Shown: positions 10,022 through 20,171 of the stretch, one piece after another
Layout: the number at the start of each line of letters is the position of its first letter
Numbering within the stretch: position 1 is the first letter of the stretch
NCBI GenBank assembly: GCA_024103515.1
Contig: JAGGIK010000005.1
Coordinates: 1 to 64,000, forward strand
DNA length: 64,000 bases
Direction: 5' to 3'
Source: Snodgrassella sp.
GTDB taxonomy: Bacteria; Pseudomonadota; Gammaproteobacteria; Burkholderiales; Neisseriaceae
Program-made: the position numbers and the translations under genes
Notes under the pieces: generated by a model
Database searches by the model: none
Told to the model about the DNA's origin: nothing
The model's input: only the letters and a program-made list of their open reading frames with translations

Positions 10022-10176
10022 TACTCTATAAATTACAACAAGCTATAGCGGCTCTGGGTTTGAGTGGATAAAGGTATGGTTAATTGTGGTTAAGGTGGCC
10101 ATTTATCCGCCTGTTTTTACAGCATAAAAAATGCCGATTTGTTTGATAAGTGAACCTAAATAACTTTAATTTGGTC

Positions 10177-10767
10177 TTACACAAGGCCGATGTTTTGAAA
10201 ATAATGCTGATAGATTTCCGCTTTCCGCTCCAATGCAAGCGGATAAGCTCTGGAAGAAGAGGGTAATCGGCTCAGGGTGAATTGGCGTTTAGCTAATCTT
10301 GCCGTAGTGGGATGACCAATTGAGGGTATCGGTGTATCCGCAGGCAATAATTGCAATAATGTATGGGTAGCTTTATCTCCAGTAGTCATAATATGTTGAC
10401 AAGCAGGTATCTGCTGTAACAGAGAAGGTAGATCCATTGGCGTAATGACTTTGAGAAATTTATCCGCTGCATTGTTTTGCAAACGGCGGATTTGATAGCA
10501 AGTGTCACTAATGGCAATGCCTTGCTGCTGTAGAAACGCTTTTATTAGTGGTTCATTGAAGGCTTTATTATCTTGAGTGAAAAAGTAGTGCTTATTCTGA
10601 AAGAAAATCAGCCCAAAAATACGCCACATATCATTTTGTAAATTAGGATAATAAAAATTCATTTTCCAACGTATCGATGGTGGTGGAAAAGAACCGAGCA
10701 TTAATAATTTTGCCTGTGGTGGTAGGAATGGGGCGAAAGGATGAGTCTCAATATCATTATTATTCAT
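10177..10767 (-). CDS. Uracil-DNA glycosylase-like family protein
   Basis: 196 residues. The opening KLLMLGSFPPPSIRWKMNFY and NDMWRIFGLIF fit the uracil-DNA-glycosylase superfamily, in which an early Gly-Ser/Thr-x-Pro loop forms the base pocket. The second conserved element near residue 155 is SIGHPTTAR, followed by a serine-rich SRLPSSSRAY stretch. These proteins remove uracil or related bases from DNA or are otherwise hypothetical relatives in Neisseriaceae. No catalytic activity can be assured, because the classic GQDPYH motif of family 1 is absent. It is a single gene, transcribed toward the acyltransferase. Confidence 0.72.
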   Translation of the reverse strand: MNNNDIETHPFAPFLPPQAKLLMLGSFPPPSIRWKMNFYYPNLQNDMWRIFGLIFFQNKHYFFTQDNKAFNEPLIKAFLQQQGIAISDTCYQIRRLQNNAADKFLKVITPMDLPSLLQQIPACQHIMTTGDKATHTLLQLLPADTPIPSIGHPTTARLAKRQFTLSRLPSSSRAYPLALERKAEIYQHYFQNIGLV

Positions 10768-10919
10768 TGTTAAAACAGGATAGAATTCACATATGAAATG
10801 CTGATTGGGCAGTAGAACGGAGTAAGATTTGTACTGATCAGTATAATCTAACTTTGATCATAGCCGGATCATTTCTGTAGCGAGAAAAAACTTTAGTAAA
10901 TCGTATTTAATCTGAGTAG

Positions 10920-11552
10920 TTAAAGCGGTTTATTTGCTTTGCGCAGATAACCCAATACTCTTACATTTTCTATTTTCCATAAACCATTTATGTATGAGAT
11001 TGGATAAGTAACGCGGCTACTGGTATTCGGTCCTGGATTTTGCTGCACTATTTCAATTTCATGATCATTTACTTTACTGATAATAGCCACATGACCATGT
11101 CTACTCAAACCCAAGACGATAATGTCCTCCACCTCAGGTTTGGTCGGGGAACCATTGTGAAATTGTAGCAAATTACGTTTCGGGTTAATCTGACCATCGG
11201 CAACTGCTGGATCAAAAAAATGCTTGGCATGACCGTAACTATCCGGCATTTTATGATTAAAACGTTCATAATAATAGCGTTTGATAAATTCAACGCATTG
11301 ATATTTCTGTCCTAAATTATAGCCGTCTTTGATGAGATTGCGCCCGCTGACATTACCGATATTCCCATTATAATAAACGTTAACGCCATTAAATTGATCG
11401 ACAACCGTACCTATTCTACTTTTGTTAAAGGATAGATTACTATATTGAACAGCAGCGTAAGTAATACCGGCTAAAACGATCATAACAGCACATAAATATT
11501 TTTTATATTTAGAAAAAATATTTCCTTTGAGAATGTTCTTCAGTTTATGCAT
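10920..11552 (-). CDS. CHAP-domain amidase/peptidase, membrane-anchored
   Basis: 210 residues. A lysine-rich N-terminus precedes one hydrophobic segment (about residues 20-37), a signal or anchor. The rest is a CHAP (NlpC/P60-like) domain: catalytic cysteine in YQCVEFIKRYY near residue 87 and histidine in RHGHVAIISKV near residue 157, followed by an acidic/asparagine position in EIVQQNPG. Such enzymes cut peptidoglycan stem peptides or glutathionylspermidine-like amides in the cell envelope. It stands alone between two minus-strand genes. The substrate cannot be assigned from sequence. Confidence 0.82.
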   Translation of the reverse strand: MHKLKNILKGNIFSKYKKYLCAVMIVLAGITYAAVQYSNLSFNKSRIGTVVDQFNGVNVYYNGNIGNVSGRNLIKDGYNLGQKYQCVEFIKRYYYERFNHKMPDSYGHAKHFFDPAVADGQINPKRNLLQFHNGSPTKPEVEDIIVLGLSRHGHVAIISKVNDHEIEIVQQNPGPNTSSRVTYPISYINGLWKIENVRVLGYLRKANKPL

Positions 11553-11623
11553 TGCTATATTAATAAATTATTCATTATTTATCGAAAAACAAACAAAATA
11601 TTAGTATGATTCATTGGTTGCCG

Positions 11624-11824
11624 TCAACGTCCGAAGAGGCAGGCAATCATATGTGCCTGTTCTTCCGTGTAGGCAGGCTGCCCCAGCCGCGCTGACATCA
11701 CCCATTCATTGGAAAATCCTTGCTGCAGGCTATATTGATGCCACAACTTTTGTTGTTCGGATTTATTGCCATTTTTCACTGCAAGATGTAATCGTTGTTT
11801 AATATCCAGTCCATGCTCACTCAT
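11624..11824 (-). CDS. Small hypothetical protein, linked to MFS gene
   Basis: 66 residues, soluble and charged, with a tryptophan-containing middle (KLWHQYSLQQGFSNEWVMSA) and no membrane segment. Family not recognised. It starts 24 bases after the stop of the MFS exporter on the same strand, which suggests co-transcription. Its composition resembles that of neighbouring real genes rather than the AT-rich spacers, which supports a real gene. Confidence 0.6.
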   Translation of the reverse strand: MSEHGLDIKQRLHLAVKNGNKSEQQKLWHQYSLQQGFSNEWVMSARLGQPAYTEEQAHMIACLFGR

Positions 11825-11848
11825 CGCAAATCCCTTAAGTTTTACTAT

Positions 11849-13009
11849 TTATATTGTCTGGTATTCATAACGACGATGAAACCATAGCAGACAGCCACAA
11901 CCGAGCAATGCCATTGGTACGCCGATTAAAGCCGGATATTGATAGCCGAGATGATGGCTGATTGCCAATCCGCCATTATACGAACCCAGTGCATTACCTA
12001 GATTGAATGCCATCTGCACGCTGGCCGCGCCAAGAAGAGCACCACCCGGAGAGTGCTGTAACAGCAATAATTGCTGAGGAGCAGAGAACGCAAACAGGCA
12101 GAAAGTACATAAACACATTAACGCAGCTGAAAGCCAGCCAATACCGGCAAACAGAAAAATCATCAATAATGTTATTGCGGCGATTCCTTGTAACGTGGCC
12201 GCTACTTCCCCAGGAGTATATCGATCAGACAGACGTCCACCACACCAGTTGCCTACCACCATCCCGGCACCGGCCAGAATCATCAGTAGACTGACCTGAT
12301 TACTGCTGAAGCCAGAAACATGAGTCAACAGTGGACTAATGTAACTGAACCAACAGAAAATACCACCATTGCCTAATGCAGTGGCTGCAAGAATTAACCA
12401 CGGTGCTGCTGATTTCAAGAAACGGAATTGTCCAAGGATACCGGTATTTGGCAACCGTTCCATTTCCGGAATATAACGTTTCAAAGCGAACACCAGCACA
12501 ATGGCCACCATGGTTACCAGCAAAAAAACCAGACGCCAGCTTAAATGCAGACTCAACCAGGTAGCAACTGGTACACCAAGCAGATTGGCTACGGTCATCC
12601 CGGCAATCATCATGGCAACTGCCTGAGCAGAACGACCAGGTGAGGCTAGCTTGGTGGCTACGATGGATCCAATACCAAAATAAGCGCCATGTGGCAATCC
12701 GGATATAAATCGTGCTAGCAATAAAGTGGTATAACCCAGAGAAAGTGCGGCTACTATGTTGCCTAGGGCAATCAGAGTAGCTAATGCTAGCAAGATGGTT
12801 TTAGGCGATAAGCGGTAGCTTAATACCAGCAACCATGCGCCAAAGAATACCCCAATTGCATAGGCAGCAATAAAATGCCCGGCTTCGGCGATGGAAATAT
12901 GCAGTGCGCTGGCTACATCTGGCAAAATGCCCATCATACTAAACTCGGCCATACCCAGCGCAAAGGTGCCCAGTGACAGCGTTATTAAACTTTTCAAGAC
13001 CATAATCAA
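11849..13009 (-). CDS. MFS exporter, AraJ/YdhP-like (DHA1, 12 TM)
   Basis: 386 residues with 12 predicted hydrophobic segments. The opening LSLGTFALGMAEFSMMGILP is the DHA1 signature found in AraJ, YdhP and related sugar or drug exporters. A conserved RFISGLPHGAYFG block lies near residue 100, and GNWCGGRLSDRYTPG gives the second motif A around residue 240. It is expected in the inner membrane as a proton-driven efflux carrier. It is followed closely by the small ORF at 11624-11824. The substrate is unknown. Confidence 0.88.
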   Translation of the reverse strand: MIMVLKSLITLSLGTFALGMAEFSMMGILPDVASALHISIAEAGHFIAAYAIGVFFGAWLLVLSYRLSPKTILLALATLIALGNIVAALSLGYTTLLLARFISGLPHGAYFGIGSIVATKLASPGRSAQAVAMMIAGMTVANLLGVPVATWLSLHLSWRLVFLLVTMVAIVLVFALKRYIPEMERLPNTGILGQFRFLKSAAPWLILAATALGNGGIFCWFSYISPLLTHVSGFSSNQVSLLMILAGAGMVVGNWCGGRLSDRYTPGEVAATLQGIAAITLLMIFLFAGIGWLSAALMCLCTFCLFAFSAPQQLLLLQHSPGGALLGAASVQMAFNLGNALGSYNGGLAISHHLGYQYPALIGVPMALLGCGCLLWFHRRYEYQTI

Positions 13010-13120
13010 TAAATATCTATAACCGCCGGCAATTGTGAATCAGTTTAAACCTAGTCTGATGCCTTGTCACTGATCTCGTGCGTAAATTTCTCCGGCGCGC
13101 AGAGTTTTTTTATATGGTAT

Positions 13121-13363
13121 TTAGCCACGTGATACCAGTAAAATAATCGTGGTGCTAATTAGATAAATGACTGCTGTGCCAATATTCCATTTATCCAGTA
13201 TCAACTTTTCAACCAGCCACGACCACAACAATAAGCAATAGATATCAATGCCATCGTAGACCGCATAGGCATGACTAGCAATATGAGTGATATCTGTCTT
13301 CTCTTGAGCAACCAACAGTAGGGCCAATGTACTGAGTAGCAGCCAGTATACTGATCTTTCCAT
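13121..13363 (-). CDS. Small hypothetical membrane protein
   Basis: 80 residues with three hydrophobic stretches (about 5-19, 40-53 and 60-77) and a short polar loop rich in His, Thr and Asp between the first two. No family recognised. It lies about 110 bases upstream of the MFS gene on the same strand and may belong to the same unit. A second, overlapping frame in the same place looks like a shadow. Confidence 0.5.
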   Translation of the reverse strand: MERSVYWLLLSTLALLLVAQEKTDITHIASHAYAVYDGIDIYCLLLWSWLVEKLILDKWNIGTAVIYLISTTIILLVSRG

Positions 13364-13819
13364 GCGCAGCTATGTCTAAAAGGAAAAATCGCTAATGATT
13401 TCAGCAATAGCTGCCAAAGAAAAATAGACAAAAGATTGTATAGTTAGCCCATCGAACCTGATTAGATGTAGTGAAAAAAGTGTAGCAGATAAAAACATCA
13501 GAATGATGTTAATGGTGGTTATCCAGATAAGACTAACTATGAAGCAAGATAGCACGTACTTAAAGCCTTTTCCGCCCTAACGAGGTAATGGTTGGTTCTT
13601 GGTCATTTTCATTTTGTATGAACCACACTTGAGCAAGCATGACTTTACATGGGATCGTACTATTCTAGGGGTGGTTGCGTTAGATATATAGATTAAAATA
13701 TTCTGGTTTGCTTTGGTACTGACTTAGTTGATGTAGCCGCGGCAAAACAATTAACGCCGATCGTTATGATGGGCAATCAGATTTTAAGTTTGTATGAGCG
13801 TTAATATATGGAGTGATAG
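13364..13819. other. Intergenic region with a C-terminal coding remnant
   Basis: About 450 bases without a whole gene. The last part (about 13719-13805, plus strand) reads TDLVDVAAAKQLTP then IVMMGNQILSLYER before a TAA. It looks like the tail of a protein whose body is missing. No start or upstream frame supports a complete gene. Family not recognised. Confidence 0.45.
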
Positions 13820-14512
13820 ATGACACACTTTACTGGTTTTAGCCAAGCAGGACTTAATTTTCTTCAAGATGTTTGGATAAATAATAGTAGAACTTGGTTT
13901 AAAGAGCATAGGGAAATTTATGATAATGAATTGATTAAACCTTTTCGATTATTGGTAAAACAGCTGTCTGAAGTAATGTTGGAAATTGACGGACAATTTG
14001 AAACTCGCCCAGCAATTGGCAAAACGATTTCACGCATTCATCGGGATACTCGGTTTTCTAAAGATAAAACTTTATACCGCAGTCGTTTATGGTTAACTTT
14101 CAAACGTCCTAGTAATGACTGGAAAGCAGCACCAGCATATTTTTTTGAGATCAGCCCTGATGGTTATCGATATGGTCTTGGTTATTATTGTGCATCCAAG
14201 CAAACTATGGATATATTTCGAGGAGAAATACTGAATGATACTTCAAAATTTTTAAAGGTAATACGCTGTGTTAAAAAACCATTTGTGCTTGTTGGTGATT
14301 GTTATAAACGGCCTTTGGTCAAGGATCAAGATCCCCGAATCGCGACCTGGTATAATCGTAAAAATCTTGCAGTGATGGTAACGGAAGATCAGGTAGAAGA
14401 TGTGCTAGATGCTGATATAGCGAATAAATTGGCTAAAGGGTTTAAGCAACTATTACCGCTGTATGATTATTTGATGGATATAGAAATGATTAAAAATATA
14501 GCAAATTTATAG
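13820..14512 (+). CDS. DUF2461 / TIGR02453 family protein
   Basis: 230 residues, the family's usual length. It shows the hallmark N-terminus with FTGFSQAGLNFL and NSRTWFKEHREIYD, then RIHRDTRFSKDKTLYR and a GYYCAS block near residue 135. Members are widespread cytoplasmic proteins without an established biochemical function. The start follows a GGAGTGATAG ribosome site. Codon use is a little more AT-rich than in the neighbours. It stands alone. Confidence 0.85.
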   Translation: MTHFTGFSQAGLNFLQDVWINNSRTWFKEHREIYDNELIKPFRLLVKQLSEVMLEIDGQFETRPAIGKTISRIHRDTRFSKDKTLYRSRLWLTFKRPSNDWKAAPAYFFEISPDGYRYGLGYYCASKQTMDIFRGEILNDTSKFLKVIRCVKKPFVLVGDCYKRPLVKDQDPRIATWYNRKNLAVMVTEDQVEDVLDADIANKLAKGFKQLLPLYDYLMDIEMIKNIANL

Positions 14513-15580
14513 TTTTATCTAAATTATTTGTTACTACCGTGAATATTAGTCTTTCAATCTTATATAGAATCATTGAGACGACAGAAAATAAACACCACAA
14601 ACCAATTCGGGTTTTGGCGCCGATACTTTTCTGTTTTGTTAATCATCTTATAATCAATGGCTTCAGTGGGGTGAACCGAACCGGCATCGCGATTTGCTTT
14701 TATTTGTACAATGTGTTCGTTTTAAAAGTAGACAGTAGTTTCTAGATTGTGAATTATCTGGCGGGGAAGAAGATTGTACTACAATGGATTGTATCCTCAA
14801 TATTAATGATCAGGCTGATATTGGTGCTGGATGATTCAGTGTAGGATATTTTAAATACTGATTTAGTTACGTGTACAATAGACATTTGCTAATACTTTAC
14901 CCGCGCTTCGCCACAATACCACTATAAATGCAATAGCTTATGATAGTACTGCTTTTTACATGAATTTCATCGCCCCAACCATTATCATGGGGGATAAAGT
15001 AAACATTTGCCCAATAGCTGGTTAAGTTCGTTTTTATCAATTATTTTGGATGATTTAGTTTCTTTAGTTTATTACCTTTTGGAATGTAGTCATTTATCTA
15101 TTAGATTAATAAAACTATTTTAAGCTAAGAAATTGAAAATTTGATTGATTTAGCTATCAAATTAACTTTGAACTATGGTTATTACTATAGGCTGCGTTGC
15201 ACGTCCTATCTGGTTTTTGCAGTCGGTCTTCTTTAGATTGTCTGCTGGCCTCAATGCTGGAGCGTTTGGATATTTCTGGTTAAAAATTGTTGGCCGAAAA
15301 GCTGAGTTGATGCCGTTGCTGGCGTAAGCATTGTTTGTGTTGCGCGGATTTCAAGCTTTGGAAATTCGTGCTTTTGCTGTGCGAGGCGGTGAATATGCTC
15401 GGTAAGATCTGATGGTTAATAATATTGTTCCTAAACTTTAACTTTTTACGGTATTACGCCATTTTCGGCAGATCTATGTCTCCATCCAAATTCATTTCAA
15501 AAAGGCATTGCGCGCTGATATTCTGCGCACTGGTCTTTAGGAATTTCTGACTTTAAGCGCTCAGTAGAATGCTTTGTTGT
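14513..15580. other. Long intergenic region with decayed coding sequence
   Basis: More than 1 kb without an intact gene. The stretch 15190-15560 has higher GC than the flanks and, read on the plus strand, gives runs such as AGLNAGAFGYFWLKIVG, ALEIRAFAVRGGEYAR and LRHFRQIYVSIQIHFKK interrupted by stops, as in an old pseudogene. I could not name the family. The part 14513-15180 is AT-rich with a 68-codon frame (14539-14745) that I do not support as a gene. Confidence 0.5.
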
Positions 15581-16324
15581 TCAGAATTGGTAGTTTATCC
15601 CTGCAAATGCGCTGGGAATAACGCTGTGTTCTGTCATCGGGCTGTTTTTAACATCTCCGGTCAATTTATCGATACGTATGCCAGCTAAGCCATTAATGTG
15701 CTTGGTTATTTTGTAGCTCCCTGTTACGGAGGCATAGGGGGTGAACGAAGAATTGGCCTGATAGGCTGGTAAGTCGGAGCGCTTTGCCTCCTGCTGGGAA
15801 ATACCGTAATAGTAGTCGTTGTGATTGCTGTTTGCCCAACCTAGTCCGATGCTTTGTAATACTGTCCAATTGTTTTTGCTAAATGCGATATTGTAGCTGA
15901 CATCCATGATAACGCTGTTACTGTTATTCAGCACATCACCGCCAATGGAAGCGGAAAGATTACCGACGGATGTGTTGAGGGAATAGCCTAATTCAGCTAT
16001 GGCAGTAGGATGACGTTTATCTAGTTTTTTTAATTTTGCGTTATTGGTATCTGTAGGTTTGAATTGTTGAGGTAGATAGCTGATATCTAATGTAATTTCC
16101 TGTTTATCTGTCTTCAACAGGTAAGCACCAATGCTGAGATCGTCGATAAAAAATCTGCCATTATCTAGATCGATCTGAGGTAAAGGTTCTAATTGCCCAC
16201 CATAACCCTTGTAAGGTGAGTTGCTCCAGCTGGCGCCAAGACCGAGAGAATCAGCATAAGCGGCAACGCATGATAGGCAAAGAGAGAAACTCAGCAGAAT
16301 ATACTTGAAATTTTTTTTACACAC
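15581..16324 (-). CDS. MipA/OmpV-family outer-membrane protein
   Basis: 247 residues. A signal peptide with cleavage after AAYA (about residue 24) leads to GLGASWSNSPYKGY, typical of MipA/OmpV proteins, with alternating beta-strand pattern throughout and a C-terminal GINYQF ending in phenylalanine, as expected for a BAM-inserted barrel. Family members scaffold murein enzymes (MipA) or act as porin-like adhesins (OmpV). It is a single gene; the spacer upstream to lrp is about 200 bases. Role here not determinable. Confidence 0.85.
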   Translation of the reverse strand: MCKKNFKYILLSFSLCLSCVAAYADSLGLGASWSNSPYKGYGGQLEPLPQIDLDNGRFFIDDLSIGAYLLKTDKQEITLDISYLPQQFKPTDTNNAKLKKLDKRHPTAIAELGYSLNTSVGNLSASIGGDVLNNSNSVIMDVSYNIAFSKNNWTVLQSIGLGWANSNHNDYYYGISQQEAKRSDLPAYQANSSFTPYASVTGSYKITKHINGLAGIRIDKLTGDVKNSPMTEHSVIPSAFAGINYQF

Positions 16325-16525
16325 AGTTAGCCCATATTGTTAGCAATAAATATAGGGGATTAAGATTTATATTGCGGTTGATGCGTTAATGTTGACCGGA
16401 CATTGTGGCAGCTAATTTATATTAAATTTGGCAGTCTGACTAGGATTTTAAGTTATTTTATATTCATTAGTATTTGTAATGGCGGTTTAATTCTCGACAG
16501 TTGGTTAAACTGCCGCTGATTTGGT

Positions 16526-16990
16526 TTATTCTAGATGCAAGATGTGTTCTTCTTTGACTTCTTCCATTACAACATAGCTGCGACTTTCTGCTGCTGCCGG
16601 TAATTGCAGCAGGATGTTGCCCAGCATATTGCGATAGGAATGCATATTGGGTATGCGTATTTTGATCAGGTAGTCGTATTCACCTGAAACTAGGTGGCAT
16701 TCGAGTACCTGTGGAATGGTGAGCACTTCGCGCCGAAAATCTTCAAAAATATTGCCCGATTTGGAACGCAGTTTAATCTCAACAAAAACCAATAGATTCT
16801 GATTGAGTGCACGTGGATTAAGGCGAGCATGATAGCCGGTAATAATGTTTTCCCGCTCCAGTCGCCTTACCCGCTCAGTTACTGGGGTGGTGGATAGGCC
16901 AACAGTGTCGGCTAATTCAGTCATGGTGATACGAGCATTTTTTTGCAGAATGGACAGTATTTTCATGTCGATCTTGTCTATATTATTCAT
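16526..16990 (-). CDS. Lrp/AsnC-family transcriptional regulator
   Basis: 154 residues. N-terminal winged helix (KNARITMTELADTVGLS then TPVTERVRRLE) followed by an alpha-beta ligand domain with VLECHLVSGEYDYLIKIRI, the RAM domain signature. It is divergent from dadA, with about 160 bases between starts. This arrangement is common where the regulator senses alanine or leucine and controls dadA-alr. Autoregulation from the shared spacer is likely but no operator was pinned down. Confidence 0.92.
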   Translation of the reverse strand: MNNIDKIDMKILSILQKNARITMTELADTVGLSTTPVTERVRRLERENIITGYHARLNPRALNQNLLVFVEIKLRSKSGNIFEDFRREVLTIPQVLECHLVSGEYDYLIKIRIPNMHSYRNMLGNILLQLPAAAESRSYVVMEEVKEEHILHLE

Positions 16991-17153
16991 GGTGATTTTG
17001 TTCCCTTTTTGCTAAAGTTTATTAAAATACTATTTTTCCTGCTCAGATTAAAGTGAAATTCACTAGATTAGTTTGTTTAAACTGGTTGGATGGTTAAATT
17101 GGAGTTTTATTTATGAATAATGAAATGATTTTGACTTTAAAGGAATAAAGCCT

Positions 17154-18410
17154 ATGAAGATTCTGGTAATGGGTGCAGGTATTATTGGTGTCAGTACGGC
17201 ATGGTATTTGGCCAAGGCAGGGCATGAGGTTACGGTACTGGAACGAGATGATCGGGCTGCTCTGGAAACCAGTTTTGCCAATGCCGGTCAACTCTCTTAT
17301 GGGTATTCTGCTCCTTGGGCAGCTCCCGGCATACCGATTAAGGCATTCAAGTGGCTTTTTAAACAACATGCTCCATTGCTGTTTAGTCCGGATGGCAGTT
17401 TGTTTCAGCTGCAATGGCTATGGAAAATGTACGCTAATTGCAATACACGTAGCTATGCCACCAATAAGGAGCGGATGGTACGCATTTCAGAATATAGTCG
17501 GGAAATGCTTGCGCAGCTACAAGCTGAAGAAGATATTCAATTTGAAAGACGGCAGAAGGGGATTTTACAAATTTTCCGAACGGATAAAGAAATGGCGGAA
17601 GCCAGATCAGATCTTACGATTTTGCAGCAGTGGGGTACGCCAGTGGAAATGTTGAATTCTGCTGCCGACTGTATTCAGTATGAACCAGCTCTGGCGCACA
17701 TGGCAGCAAAATTGGCCGGAGGTTTGTACTTACCGCAGGATGCCACCGGTGATTGTTATTTATTTACTACTCAGCTGGCTGAAAAGTGCGCTGCCTTGGG
17801 TGTGAAATTTCTGTATAAACATTGCATTACCGAAATTCAGCAGGAAAAATGTTATATTAAAGGGGTGATGGCTAATGGTGAGTGGTTTAATGCCGATCAC
17901 TATGTGTGTGCTTTAGGTAGTTACAGTCGACCGTTGCTGAAAAAGCTGGGTATCAGTATTCCTGTGTATCCGGTTAAGGGATATTCACTGACAATTCCAA
18001 TTGCAGATGAGACACTTGCGCCCCAATCAACGGTGATTGATGAAGCGCATAAGGTGGCGGTCACACGATTTGATCAGCGTATCCGGGTAGGCGGAATGGC
18101 GGAATTATCTGGCTACCAGATTAAGCTCAACCCAAAACGACAGATAACGTTGAGTATGGTGGTGAATGAATTATTTCCGGATTGTTGTCATCATGCTGAG
18201 ACAATGTTTTGGAGTGGATTGCGACCGATGACGCCAGATGGAACTCCCATTATTGGTGGCAGTCGCTTTACCAATCTATCTTTGAATACCGGTCATGGGA
18301 CATTAGGCTGGACAATGGCGTTAGGTTCAGGGCGGATTTTGGCCGATCTAATCAGCGGGGTTAAGCCTGAAATTGATAGTAATGACTTATCGCTGGCGCG
18401 CTACGTATGA
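17154..18410 (+). CDS. dadA: D-amino acid dehydrogenase small subunit
   Basis: 418 residues, full length for DadA, a membrane-associated FAD enzyme that oxidises D-alanine (and other D-amino acids) to the keto acid and ammonia, passing electrons to the respiratory chain. The Rossmann FAD motif GAGIIGVSTAWYLAKAGHEV is at the N-terminus, the PVKGYSLTIPI block is near residue 280, and the C-terminal SLNTGHGTLGWTMALGSG closes the FAD site. It is preceded by AAAGGAATAAAG. Divergent lrp and downstream alr complete an alanine-catabolism locus. Confidence 0.95.
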   Translation: MKILVMGAGIIGVSTAWYLAKAGHEVTVLERDDRAALETSFANAGQLSYGYSAPWAAPGIPIKAFKWLFKQHAPLLFSPDGSLFQLQWLWKMYANCNTRSYATNKERMVRISEYSREMLAQLQAEEDIQFERRQKGILQIFRTDKEMAEARSDLTILQQWGTPVEMLNSAADCIQYEPALAHMAAKLAGGLYLPQDATGDCYLFTTQLAEKCAALGVKFLYKHCITEIQQEKCYIKGVMANGEWFNADHYVCALGSYSRPLLKKLGISIPVYPVKGYSLTIPIADETLAPQSTVIDEAHKVAVTRFDQRIRVGGMAELSGYQIKLNPKRQITLSMVVNELFPDCCHHAETMFWSGLRPMTPDGTPIIGGSRFTNLSLNTGHGTLGWTMALGSGRILADLISGVKPEIDSNDLSLARYV

Positions 18411-18611
18411 TGAAAATTAGTACAGGCTGCTCAATAACCGAAGAATATATGTCATATGGGTTGTAAATTTTGGTGCTTGGTTTGTACGCTGATCGCAGTA
18501 TAATGTTCAACCATCTATCCCATTTAAGTATAATTTATTAAGTTGCGGTTTACTTTTAGGCTGGGATAGATACTCATCGGATTATGCAATAGGCCAGCAA
18601 GGAGATCGATT

Positions 18612-19682
18612 ATGCGCCCTTTGGTTGCGCACATTCGCTTAAATCATTTACGTGATAATTTTCTGACTTTAAAGCAGATGCATGGCTCGGGCAAGATGTT
18701 GGCTGTGGTAAAAGCCAATGCTTATGGCCATGGCGCGGTGAACTGTGCTCATGCATTGGCTGATTTGGCTGACGGCTTTGCAGTCTCTTCTATTGATGAA
18801 GCGCTTGAACTGCGCGCAGCCGGGATTGAAAATCCAATTGTGATGCTGGAAGGAGTATTTGCTGCTGAGGAATATGAGTTAGTAGATCAATATAACTTAT
18901 GGCCGGTGGTTGGTAATCAGTGGCAACTGGAAGCTTTGTTGGCTTTTGACTGGCAAAAGCCGGTTAAGGTGTGGCTGAAAATGGATTCGGGGATGCATCG
19001 TACTGGTTTTTTTCCACACGATTATGCCCCAGTGTATCAGGCATTGGTTCAGTGTAATAAGGTGGCTGACGTGGTGAAAATGACACATTTTGCCTGTGCT
19101 GATGAACCGATGAAGTCAATGACGGCTGAACAGATTGATACTTTTGATTTGGTCTGCGCAGATTTAGCCGGAGAAATCAGTTTGGCTAATTCTGCTGCGA
19201 TGATGGCCTATCCACAAAGCCAGCGTGGCTGGGGTAGGGCAGGGCTAGCGCTGTATGGCGTTTCACCGTTGGGTGGATCTGATAACCGTTTTAAACCGGT
19301 AATGCGATTGGTTAGTAAGGTGTTTGGGGAAAGGGTATTGCAGAAAGGAGAAAGCATTGGTTATGGGGCCAGTTTTGTGACTACTCAGTCTACCCGGGTA
19401 GGGTTAGTGGCTTGTGGTTATGCTGATGGCTATCCGCGTCGTGCAGGCACCGGTACACCGGTGGCGATTGACGGCATACGCAGCCGAATTCTGGGCAGGG
19501 TGTCAATGGATATGCTGACTGTTCAACTGGCCGATCATCAGCATGCTTTGGGTAGTGAAATCGAGCTTTGGGGTGATGTGGTGAATGTGAATGAAGTGGC
19601 CACTGCTGCCGGTACGATTGCTTATGAACTGCTATGTAACGTGAAACGTGCTGAGATGGCGTATGAATCAAATATTATTTGA
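18612..19682 (+). CDS. alr: Alanine racemase
   Basis: 356 residues. The PLP lysine lies in AVVKANAYGHGAV near residue 34 and the opposing catalytic tyrosine in SIGYGASF near residue 254; RVSMDMLTVQL and GYADGYPRR are conserved. It interconverts L- and D-alanine, supplying D-alanine for peptidoglycan and substrate for DadA. It is preceded by AGGAGATCG. A 200-base spacer separates it from dadA, so it may have its own promoter. Could equally be called dadX by context. Confidence 0.96.
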   Translation: MRPLVAHIRLNHLRDNFLTLKQMHGSGKMLAVVKANAYGHGAVNCAHALADLADGFAVSSIDEALELRAAGIENPIVMLEGVFAAEEYELVDQYNLWPVVGNQWQLEALLAFDWQKPVKVWLKMDSGMHRTGFFPHDYAPVYQALVQCNKVADVVKMTHFACADEPMKSMTAEQIDTFDLVCADLAGEISLANSAAMMAYPQSQRGWGRAGLALYGVSPLGGSDNRFKPVMRLVSKVFGERVLQKGESIGYGASFVTTQSTRVGLVACGYADGYPRRAGTGTPVAIDGIRSRILGRVSMDMLTVQLADHQHALGSEIELWGDVVNVNEVATAAGTIAYELLCNVKRAEMAYESNII

Positions 19683-19721
19683 ACTGGAGAAATTTACATT
19701 ATATAAAAAACATAATCATGA

Positions 19722-20143
19722 AATGAAGAATTATTAAAGCAAATTTATGCATCCAATTTAGACAGCGTAAAAGAATTATTAAACAAAGGAGCTAATATAA
19801 ATTATGTAGATAAAAGTATGGATTCCCCTCTTTTAATAGCAATAAGTAATAGTAATTATAAATCAGTAGAGTTTTTATTAGAAAATGGAGCTAATCCAAA
19901 TTCCAACCCTGATAAAGTTTATACATTACCATTAAATTTAACAATAGATACTGCAGTTGAAACTACTAAAAACAATATAGATGAAGTAGAAGATTCAACT
20001 GATATTATTAAACCTTTGTTAGAATTTGGAGCAAAGTTTATATTAAAGATAGGGAGGGAGAAAGCGCTTACGAGTTCGCTAAAGGTTATCACATTCCAGC
20101 ACAGAAATTATTTGAGGCTATGATTAATAAAAATGGAAGGTAG
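19722..20143 (+). pseudogene. Ankyrin-repeat protein, frameshifted at both ends
   Basis: The frame from 19722 reads ELLKQIYASNLDSVKELLNK and GANINYVD, then ISNSNYKSVEFLLENGANPN, two clear ankyrin repeats. It has no start codon: the ATGs at 19718 and 19723 are in other frames and stop within a few codons. The open frame (ATG 19818 onward) runs to 20123, but near 20050 the ankyrin signal jumps to another frame, which reads REGESAYEFAKGYHIPAQ and KLFEAMINKNGR before TAG at 20141-20143. So one indel near each end breaks it. The base composition is very AT-rich compared with alr and dapE, which suggests acquired DNA. Confidence 0.8.
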
Positions 20144-20171
20144 TTTAAAAAGAATATCAGTAAGAGGAAAG

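Noticed and set aside
14539..14745. 68-codon ORF after the DUF2461 gene
   Set aside because: No ribosome site, no recognisable family and composition like the spacer; likely chance.
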